The translations under genes and the position numbers were made by a program. This document shows positions 14,620 through 21,960 of a DNA stretch of 64,000 bases, one piece after another. The first letter of the stretch is position 1. Each line of letters begins with the position of its first letter. The stretch comes from Lichenostomus cassidix (Eukaryota > Chordata > Aves > Passeriformes > Meliphagidae): positions 8,059,522-8,123,521 of the forward strand of contig CM039211.1 in the NCBI GenBank assembly GCA_008360975.2, in the 5' to 3' direction. The notes beneath the pieces were generated by a model. That model was not told the origin of the DNA, did not search any database, and was given only the letters and a program-made list of their open reading frames with translations.

Positions 14620-14931
14620 TGCTGTAGTGTGCTTATAGGATATTTTGCATATTGATGCTGTTCTAGAGACTTCTCCCTAGCAGAAACCTGTACCATCCCA
14701 TGCTGCAATCTTATTGGTTTACACCTTTCCCCTCCCTGGCTCCTCCCCTCTGGCTTCCCCTAGTTGGTTCTTCTGAGTAACCACGCCTCTGTTCCCTCTC
14801 CTGATAACCCTCTCCAAAAGCCAGACTCGGGGTTCACCATCTCGGCTTTCCAGCACCCCGAGTCCTCCCCTGCCTCTCCGCCAACCTCCACCCTCCTCTG
14901 ACCCTTGACTGTGGTCCTTAATAAATCCCTG
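14620..14931 (+). mobile_element. Left part of an older solo LTR split by the ERV1
   Basis: Starts TGCTGTAGTGTGC directly after GAAGGC (14614-14619). The matching GAAGGC lies at 21955-21960, just after the right part ends in GCCGCA. Together the two parts give a 494-bp LTR with TG...CA ends and a 6-bp TSD. This half holds U3: an ATTGG box near 14713, C/T-rich tracts, a CAAAAG TATA-like box near 14815 and the AATAAA signal at 14920-14925, immediately before the provirus entry point. It is related to the LTRs at 6180 and about 56.6 kb, sharing the ttctagagacttct motif with the latter. Confidence 0.88.
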
Positions 14932-15455
14932 TGTTATAAATTACAATAGGTATAGTTCATGAAATTGTTTAGAAAATAAGTTTTAATTCCTTGCTTTTGC
15001 TAAGCTCTGCTTTTTTTAACAGAAAGAGTTCCTGTTTTAGAGCCAAACTGTTCTGCTGAAGGTTTGCAACAATTGTAACTCTTTTCGCAAGGCCGCTCAG
15101 CAGCCTTGTGTGATTCCCACGGGACACAGTCTAACTGCTATGCAAGAAAGAAACCCCCCCCAAAACCTGCGTACCCCTAATCACTACCAACCAGCGCAGA
15201 AAGCGACGATTCCACGGCCAATCGAGACACCCAAAGGAACGTCAGTCAAGACCCACGAGGGGACTCAAGGGAGGGGGTAAAGAAAGCTATAAAAAATGAT
15301 GATTTGCCATCTTTGGGCGCAGTGCTGTAGGCGTAGCAGGGAGGCTCACCACGCCCGCCCAGCGCTGTAACTTGGCTGCTATCTGCTTGCTCAATTAATA
15401 AATTCTTTAATTGGCTCTACGTCTCTGATTGGTTTTTGAGACCTAACTCATAACA
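14932..15455 (+). repeat. 5' LTR of the ERV1
   Basis: 524 bp, TGTTATAAATTAC to CTCATAACA, with inverted termini TGTTAT/ATAACA. A TATA box (gctataaaaaa, about 15287) and a poly(A) signal AATAAA (15397-15402) place R near 15310-15415 and a short U5 after it. An 8-C run lies near 15153. Compared with the 3' copy it lacks 9 bp near 15012. The TATA and poly(A) elements look intact, so residual promoter activity is possible (inference). Confidence 0.93.
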
Positions 15456-15458
15456 ATT

Positions 15459-15476
15459 TGGTGCCGTGACTCGGAT
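15459..15476 (+). promoter_or_regulatory. Primer-binding site, tRNA-His type
   Basis: TGGTGCCGTGACTCGGAT lies three bases after the 5' LTR. It is the complement of the 3' end of vertebrate tRNA-His including CCA, the primer type also used by HERV-H-like class I elements. No mismatch to the expected 18 bases is visible to me. Confidence 0.9.
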
Positions 15477-15856
15477 AGGGAAATTCGCCTGGAGTTCCCC
15501 AAAGGGAGGCGCCCCGTCATGATTTGACGGCCTGGAGGGGACACTCCACTGGCGCGCCCCTACCCGACGGACCTAAATTTCGGATATCAGCCAAGGGTTC
15601 AAGGCCCCTGAAATTTCGTGCATGGAAGCCACAAGACGCCGGACAATGGAGTGTGAGTATCAGTTGAGATACAGAGACACACACGGCGTGGGTGGTCGGG
15701 GTGGTTTTCCCGGAGTGCAGCGTGTGAGACGTCCATTTACGGATGAAGTGATTGGGGCTCCCCAGTAGCGCAGTTCCTGTTCCCCGCAAGGGGTCAGGTC
15801 GCGACCGGGAGGAAGCGAGTGTTGTGTTGTTGGTGCGTGTGAGGGCACTCCGGAAG

Positions 15857-16842
15857 ATGGGACAGGGGAAGAGCAAGCCCCCTGCCTCCATGAAGGGGAG
15901 CGGGAGACTCCCAGGGATTCCCCCTGACAGTCCGTTAGGTATACAGCTGAAATATTGGGCTGATGACCCCCGGACCCAAGGGAAGAGTAAAAATAAAATG
16001 ATTAATTACTGTATGGTAGTTTGGGAAGGAAAACAAATTAGAACTGATTCCCTATACTGGCCTATCTTTGGATCTGATGAGGAATTTGTTTGCCAGGCTT
16101 TAAATCTTTGAGTTAACAGTAAAAAAAAAACAAAAACATTTAGTCAAGAGAAGAGCGACTATGCAGCTCTCTGGCTTCCTTACGCAAAGGGGGCGGGGGT
16201 GTTTGTGCTTCAAAAGAAAGATAAACGAAGAAAATCCGTTGATGCACCCCCACCTCCTACACCTCCACCAGGCCGGGAAGGAGAGGGAGAAGTTCCACTA
16301 GACCACGAGGGGAGAAGTGCAGCCGAGCCACTGTCCCCTGAGGAGTGGGGAAGTCCCTTGTTTGAGCATGGGGTTAACGTCCCACAGGGTCTGATTACCC
16401 GGAGCAAGACTCGCAATCTATATCCCTTAAAGGAAGTAGCTATGGGAATGGTAAACCAGGCGGGGGGTGGCCAGGCACCGGATATGTGGAAGTTCCCCTA
16501 AACTCTATGGATGTCCGTGAATTTAAAAGGGAGATGGGACATCTTTTAGACGACCCCCTTGGGGTAGCAGAAAGAGTAGATCAGTTCCTGGGTCATAGTC
16601 TCTACACCTGGGATGAGTTACAATCAATTTTGAGAATACTTTTTATAATGGAAGAGAGACGCGTGATCCGGGCAGCAGGCATGCGTATTTGGGAAAACCA
16701 GAACCCACAAGATCGGCTTAACATGCAAGACCTGAGAGCTATCAGTATTCAGGGAATAAAGGAGGCAGTGCCTAGAGGACAGAATATGTGGATAAAGCCT
16801 AAGACGAGGATATTCTTATATCCGCTTAAAGAAAAAAGAAAA
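15857..16842 (+). pseudogene. ERV1 gag remnant: matrix, proline-rich linker, capsid N-terminus
   Basis: The start codon at 15857 opens MGQGKSK, the Met-Gly-Gln N-myristoylation context of gammaretroviral Gag. A matrix-like segment (KYWADDP, VVWEGKQ, YWPIFG) runs to a stop at 16109-16111. The same frame then continues through a proline-rich block (PPPPTPPP, about 16244-16270) resembling the p12 region. After a 1-base shift near 16490 the capsid N-terminal domain continues in another frame (REFKREMGHLLDDP, YTWDELQSIL, IKEAVPRGQN). An A/AAG run at 16830-16872 ends the similarity. Matrix directs membrane assembly and capsid forms the core. The gene is non-functional: at least one stop and one frameshift. 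Confidence 0.88.
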
Positions 16843-17245
16843 AAAAAAGAAAAAAAAAAAGAAAAAGAAAACTAAAAGTGAGAACAGAGGGTTGTTTAAC
16901 ATCCCTGGAGCTTGAGCTGGGACCTCAAGGGCACTAGCGAGATAGATATGCGGGGGAGCGTTAGGAGAGAGCTGAGAGTGTTTAGCTATTTTTCTTTTTG
17001 TGTGAGAGAGTGAGTTTGCTGTTATGTTAAAATGTGTGTATTTTCTCTTAACTAATTTTATTAATTATAGTTCAATTTAAATTGACTACATATAGTTATT
17101 TGATTTAGATTTGATCTGGTTTAATCTTAAGTAATAATAATTGATTTTTTTTGAGCCGAGTTGCTCAAGTTCTGTTTTAATTGTATTTAGTTAAGTTTTA
17201 GTTATTTTACCAGATTTTTATTAGTTTCAATTGGTTTCGGTTAGA
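16843..17245 (+). other. T-rich non-coding block inside gag
   Basis: After an A-rich microsatellite-like run the composition switches to strongly T-rich, C-poor sequence rich in TTTAATTG and TTTAGTT words, dense in stops in all frames. It lies between capsid N-terminal and capsid C-terminal/nucleocapsid remnants, so it is an insertion or replacement within gag. I cannot assign it to a repeat family. Confidence 0.5.
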
Positions 17246-17249
17246 GTTT

Positions 17250-17640
17250 AATCATGAGACAAAAGAAAAGACATCGGAAGTGATAGAAAGAGACTGAGAA
17301 AGTTGAAAAACGAGCTAGACGTAGAGTTAGATAAAGCACAGAAAGTTCATAGAAAAAAGTCTAAAGATGAGACTTTAGACTTTTAATGGTTGTAGAAGTA
17401 AAGAAAGCTAAAAGAGAAGAAATTCCAGTGAAGCAAAGAGAATCGAAAAGACGAGATAGACCCACGAAAGGAATATTGCAAAGGAAGTCAGGCTAAGGAA
17501 TTGCATGCTATTATTGTAAGGAGAAAGAATATTAAAAGTGAAATTGTCTAAAAAGAAAACATGATAAAGAAGCACTTAAAGAAAAATAGAAATGTCAAAA
17601 GGTATATTAAAAACAAGACCAAATTAAAATGAAACCCCTA
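17250..17640 (+). pseudogene. Decayed gag C-terminus with nucleocapsid zinc knuckle
   Basis: Two parts support this. The first, 17252-17300, is the purine-rich charged helix expected at the end of gammaretroviral capsid (codons reading ETKEKTSEVIERD). The second, about 17503-17550, reads CYYCKEKEY, stop, K, stop, NC in one frame, with the spacing of a retroviral CX2CX4HX4C knuckle in which the His codon is now Tyr and two codons are stops. Many in-frame stops occur. The zinc knuckle normally binds and packages genomic RNA. This copy is dead. Confidence 0.65.
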
Positions 17641-18270
17641 AGCAAAGAAAATAAAGTTGTGTGTGTATCAGCTAAATAGTTATGTGTGAGTGCCAAAGAA
17701 AGCTAACTTCGTTTGTGTGTGTGTCAAATTAGTTTTTTGTGTGTATGTTAATTTGTAGTGCAAGCTGCACAGAGGTGCTGAGAGAGAGAGCAAACGTCTC
17801 TCTCCCCCAAACCCCGCCCCATGCAAGCGGCTGTCAGTGAACTCCCTGCTCCCAGAGTGCAGCTGCAGCCGCTCTCCTCTGGCAAAAGCTGGGGTTTTTT
17901 TTAGAGAGTAGCAAGCAGCAACCGAGAGAGAGTCACCAGTTTGATTATTGAATTGTAATAGATTTAAATTGTATCCGGTTAAAATTTGTTTCAATTTAAA
18001 TTTAATTGGTTTTAATTAGTTTGTGATTTAATTTTAACTGATTTTTGATTAATTTTTAGATAAGCTTTAAAAAAAAATTTGTTAAAATAATTTATCCCAT
18101 CTAAAACTGCACAATGAATACTATATGTAAATAACTTGACTTGATAGCAACAAGTAAATTAAAGAAAAACATTTGACTAATATAATTAATTTATTAAATT
18201 GTTTAAGAAAAAAAGAACTAAAAGTACTAAGAGTTTAAACTACAATTTACAAAAATTGATACAAAATATT
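17641..18270 (+). other. T-rich block replacing most of pol, with a GC-rich hairpin-forming island
   Basis: Lies where protease, RT, RNase H and most of integrase should be. It is T-rich and stop-rich, apart from a GC-rich island at about 17758-17895. The island contains inverted repeats (agctgcac near 17763 against gtgcagct near 17858; a purine gagagagag run against tctctctc around 17790-17812). No RT motif such as YXDD is found in any frame. I cannot assign a source. Its base composition matches the block at 16843-17245. Confidence 0.55.
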
Positions 18271-18301
18271 GATCTCTAACCCCATGTTGTAAAGAATTTT
18301 T

Positions 18302-18454
18302 CTAGTTTTACTCACTACAGAGTCTGCCATACGAACTGCTGAGAAAGGGTAGACTCACGCCAGCCGTGTGAAAAAGCTCACCCGAGATCCGACGTGGCAA
18401 ATCATCTCATCACAGCAGCCTGAGGACTTAAAGCTAAGACTCCAGAGACAATAA
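18302..18454 (+). pseudogene. Integrase C-terminal remnant of the ERV1 pol
   Basis: One frame reads LVLLTTESAIRTAEKG, a stop, then THASRVKKL and onward to a TAA at 18452-18454. The LLTT and HASRVKK motifs match the C-terminal (SH3-like) end of gammaretroviral integrase. The stop sits where a conserved Trp is expected, which a G-to-A change would explain. This locates the true 3' end of pol and shows that the deletion removed about the first 90% of pol. The fragment lacks the catalytic core. Confidence 0.75.
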
Positions 18455-18570
18455 GTTTCCTATAACCCACATAAACCCTGTTAACATTTGTCTAAAGAAA
18501 TCTACTCACAGTTACGAATCAAGATATAATTTTGGTCAATATGCACAAGACTATGTAGTTAAATGTTATA

Positions 18571-19116
18571 ATGCTGGTTGCAACTGTTACCCTTTTGTGT
18601 GCTTTATTTGCAAGGTATGCAAAAAAAATAAAGTGGTGGATCCATTGCAGACAAGGGATACCCCCATCGGGGTTATGCCTCCCTTGCTATGAAGCTGAAA
18701 GAGATGATACCATGCAAATGTTACAACTGGCAGTTAATCTGGGCAGATTGGAAGAGGGGCCTAAAGAATGGTGGGAAATTTTTGCCCAAGGCATTCACCC
18801 CAAATTGTACAGTTATCACTCCAATGAACCCATGCCCTTGGTGGCCGAACTTATCAGGAGCGAATGTAGAGTCGAACTAGCATATCTACCTCCTGCGGAA
18901 GAAGCAGTTAAACATAAAAATTAGAGCAGTTATAAAATCCGCTGGAAACAGCGAGCCGAAACCCATGGGTTCCCTGAAGATTTCCCTTGCTGCCGAGAAG
19001 AAGAATATCCTTGTGGCCAGAGGCAACCTGGTCGACAAGCCAGGCAGAGGGGAGCTAAGAGTGGGAACAACACCTGGGATTATGACTCTGAACTCCCTTT
19101 CCATAAAACAGAGTGA
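18571..19116 (+). pseudogene. Unrecognised ERV1 reading frame between pol and env
   Basis: 181 sense-length codons in one frame, interrupted only by TAG at 18922-18924 (codon 118). It starts 116 bases after the integrase stop and ends 61 bases before the likely env start. Visible features: a hydrophobic N-terminus (residues 2-17) followed by KKIKWWIH; a CXXC at 36-39; an acidic, Trp-containing middle (EGPKEWWEIF); after the stop, a CC and C cluster and an arginine/glutamine-rich stretch (GQRQPGRQARQRGAK). I do not recognise the family. Simple gammaretroviruses have no gene here. It could be an accessory protein, a leader exon, or captured sequence. Codon-like composition contrasts with the T-rich filler nearby. 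Confidence 0.5.
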
Positions 19117-19177
19117 GCTGGAGTGCTTGCCACCTAAATTGGGAAACAATTTGGCTTTATTTAAAACACCAACAGCA

Positions 19178-21190
19178 ATGAGGTCCCCCACTAGAACCTT
19201 GCAGATACCATACACAGCCTCGATAATAGCCTGTCTCACTTGCTTGGTATCCTGTAGCACTTCAACTCAGACACACCCACACCAGCCCTCTGAATGGTCT
19301 GTAACTAACCTGTACACCTCCACAGTAGTAGCAAGTGACAAAGTGGTAAGTCCGCAGGTACCCAATCTTACACTAACCTTGAAATCTGTTATTGAAAACT
19401 ATCGCTACGATGCAGTACGTCTTTACATGTGCCCAGCCTCTAACCCAGGGAAAGACTACTGCAACTAGCCCAGTGAATATTGTCCATATTGGAGTTGCGA
19501 AACTGTAATATCTAATCCAGGAAGAGGAAAGAAAAATCGTGATAAATACATAAATGCTCGGCTCTGGCCAATTGGCTGTAACCAGCCACATCATGCAGCT
19601 TACGTAATACATCTCTTTTGCAAACGAATACAGCTCACCATATTACAACCCACAGATCCCATTTGGCTCCTAGGACAAACCTACAGAGTTCAAGTTTTCG
19701 AAATTGGATACCATTACAGTGGGGTATTTAAAATAAAAAAGAGCCTCTTCCTGAAGACCCACAAAATAGTTCACAGCGGGTACCACCAGAGCCAAGAAAT
19801 TTACTTAAACTAATTACAAGTAGTTACCTTGCTTTGAATACTACAAATCCAAATTTAACCGAACATTGCCAGCTCTGTTACACCCCAAAACCACCTTTCT
19901 ATGATGCTATAGCCATTAGTAGTGAAGGAAACAAAAGTAATGACATCAATCCAACTCAGTGTATGTAGAAAAAGAGCCTAGAGTTACAGACCGGGGTTAC
20001 CTTGGCACAAGTAATTAGCAAAGGCACCTGCATCGGCCAAGTCCCAAGAGAAAAACAAACACTATGTAATGAAATTATTGATAACCTAACCACACAGAGA
20101 GCAAACTAAATGGCTTTTGCCGGCCAAAAATACATTTTGGGTCTGTGCCAGCATCGGGGTAACCCCATGTATACCTTTAAATGCCTTTAACACTAAAGAT
20201 TACTGCATTCAAGTCATGATAATCCCATGGATCAGTTATCATCCGGATAATTATGTGATAGATCATAATACCGTGCCTAAACATCACCTAGTAAAAAGAG
20301 AACCAATCACAGCCTTAACCATTGCCACTTTATTAGCACTAGGCACTGCTGGAGCTAGCATCGGAATAGCATCACTTGTAAAACAAGGACAAGAGTTCTC
20401 TGAACTCAAGGCAGTTGTCAGTGAAGACCTTGAAAAACTTGAAAATGCCATCACCACACTAGAAACCTCTTTGAGATCTTTATCTGAAATAGTATTACAA
20501 AATAAAAGAAACTTAGAAACCCTGTTTGTCGTTGTTGAGCAGCTAGCAGAGTAATGAAGGCACCAGTTCTCAGTGGCAAGAAGGAATGACCTTTATTGTT
20601 TTGATTTCATCATATATATAGAGTTTTCAAAAGTCACCCAGATTGGTCGGTCAGAAGCCTTCCCCCAGGCCTGATTGGCCAGGTTTGCACCGTCCAAGTA
20701 CTGGGACACTGTTCCAATGACATCCAAACTTTATTTACAAAATACAAGCAAATTCTCATGGGAAAAACCTGTGCTAACCACACCTGTTTGCACAAGATTG
20801 TGCGTAGCACTCAATGAAGAATGTTGTGTTTACGCTGACCACACCGGGGTAGCACGAGATGCAATGTCTGAACTACGAAAGAAGCTAGAAAACTGCAGAT
20901 TGGAAAGACAAGCTATGCAACCATAGTATGAGAGGTGGTTCAATTTTTCTCCTTAGTTAACCACATTACTGTCTGCCATCGCTGAGCCTTTCATTGTGCT
21001 TCTTTTAGCTTTAACTATAGGCCCTTGTATTTTCAACCGTGTAGTTACAATCATTAAAAACCACTTAGAGGCAGCACACCTGTTGCTCATCACAACCCAT
21101 TATGAGACAATCTCAAGTAATAGTAGTGATGAAAACTCCGGTGTCGACCATGATGCTGACTTAGAAGTTGAATCACTTGATTTCCTCTAA
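19178..21190 (+). pseudogene. ERV1 env remnant (gammaretroviral type), broken by an LTR insertion
   Basis: The Met codon at 19178 precedes a signal-peptide-like stretch (IIACLTCLVSC). SU follows with many cysteines and a stop at 19466. After a frame change near 19740 it carries a CXXC motif (CQLC, about 19870) and a CIGQVP block (about 20031). A second frame change near 20110 leads to a single dibasic cleavage-like site (VKR, about 20294), a fusion-peptide-like stretch (ITALTIATLLALGTAG), heptad-repeat helix and an immunosuppressive-type region ending near 20526. A 256-bp LTR interrupts here. After it come CX6CC (20799-20825), a stop at 20924, a membrane anchor (about 20957-21037) and a cytoplasmic tail ending 21190. 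Env mediates entry; this copy has several stops, frame changes and the insertion, so it is non-functional. Confidence 0.9.
20527..20782 (-). mobile_element. Antisense solo LTR inside the ERV1 env, TSD CCTGTT
   Basis: 256 bp with TG...CA ends, flanked by CCTGTT at 20521-20526 and 20783-20788. Read on the minus strand it begins TGTGGTTAGCACAGG, has CCAAT (gccaatcagg), a TATA run (tatatata, about 20615-20622) and an AATAAAGG poly(A) signal (about 20591-20598), then a short U5. It lies between the immunosuppressive-type region and the CX6CC motif of TM. The 6-bp TSD suggests class II. The net addition of 262 bases is not a multiple of three, yet both flanks are open in the same window frame, so a 1-base change also exists here. 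Confidence 0.87.
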
Positions 21191-21220
21191 AATAAATTCA
21201 TGAACTAAAAGTGAACATAA

Positions 21221-21234
21221 GAGAGGGGGGAAAT
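21221..21234 (+). promoter_or_regulatory. Polypurine tract of the ERV1
   Basis: A gagaggggggaaa run ends one base before the 3' LTR. It is the expected plus-strand primer site. Confidence 0.85.
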
Positions 21235-21767
21235 TGTTATAAATTACAATAGGTATAGTTCATGAAATCGTTCAGAAAGTAAGTTTTAATTCCTTGCTTT
21301 TGCTAAGCTCTGCTTTTCAGTTTTGCTTTAACAGAAAGAGTTCCTGTTTTAGAGCCAAACTGTTCTGCTGAAGGTTTGCAACAATTGTAACTCTTTTCGC
21401 AAGGCCGCTCAGCAGCCTTGTGTGATTCCCACGGGACACAGTCTAACTGCTATGCAAGAAAGAAACCCCCCCCAAAACCTGCGTACCCCTACTCACTACC
21501 AACCAGCGCAGAAAGCGACGATTCCACGGCCAATCGAGACACCCAAAGGAATGTCAGTCAAGACCCACGAGGAGACTCAAGGGAGGGGGTAAAAAAGGCT
21601 ATAAAAATTGATGGCTTGTAATCTTTGGGCGCAGTGCTGTAGGTGTAGCAGGGAGGCTCACCGCGCCTGCCCAGCGCTGTAACTTGGCTGCTATCTGCTT
21701 GCTCAATTAATAAATTCTTTAATTAGCTCTACGTCTCTGATTGGTTTTTGAGACCTAACTCATAACA
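21235..21767 (+). repeat. 3' LTR of the ERV1
   Basis: 533 bp with the same ends as the 5' copy. Has a TATA box (gctataaaaat, about 21600) and a poly(A) signal in attaataaattc (about 21709). About 17 substitutions and one 9-bp indel separate it from the 5' LTR. It is followed by the CCCTG duplication and then the rest of the older LTR. Confidence 0.93.
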
Positions 21768-21772
21768 CCCTG

Positions 21773-21954
21773 GAAACCTCAGATGGTGATCCTGCATTTC
21801 TTCCATTGCCACGCCTCCACAGCGACTCACATCCCCTGCAGCTCCATTGCCTGCTACAGCCACGTGTCTGCCTGGCGTGTTCTGGCCCAGGGCAGCCCCC
21901 TCCACATTGCAGCGTGGGGTGGCTGCTCGCAAATCGTGATACCGTGCTGCCGCA
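21773..21954 (+). mobile_element. Right part of the older solo LTR split by the ERV1
   Basis: Continues the R/U5 of the LTR starting at 14620: ggaaacct follows the duplicated CCCTG, as in the related uninterrupted LTR near 56.85 kb (aataaatccctggaagcct). It ends GTGCTGCCGCA and is followed by the GAAGGC duplication (21955-21960). Confidence 0.88.
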
Positions 21955-21960
21955 GAAGGC

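Larger units (their letters stand above)
14932..21767 (+). mobile_element. ERV1 (gammaretrovirus-like) provirus, defective, env-bearing
   Basis: A 6.8-kb provirus with two LTRs (TGTTAT...ATAACA), 5-bp duplications CCCTG (14927-14931 and 21768-21772), a tRNA-His primer site, gag and env remains of gammaretroviral type, and a polypurine tract. The 5-bp TSD and Env features (CXXC in SU, CX6CC in TM) agree with class I. The LTRs differ at about 17 positions in 524 plus a 9-bp indel, roughly 3.2% by hand count. Protease, RT, RNase H and most of integrase are missing. It cannot be autonomous now, and it sits inside an older LTR while itself carrying a younger one. Confidence 0.93.

Noticed and set aside
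15517..15891. 124-codon minus-strand frame over the ERV1 leader
   Set aside because: Opposite the leader and gag start; GC-rich leader gives few stops. The primer site and MGQ start on the plus strand explain the region.
17680..17994. 104-codon minus-strand frame in the pol-replacing block
   Set aside because: Created by the GC island and GT-rich flanks; no motif.
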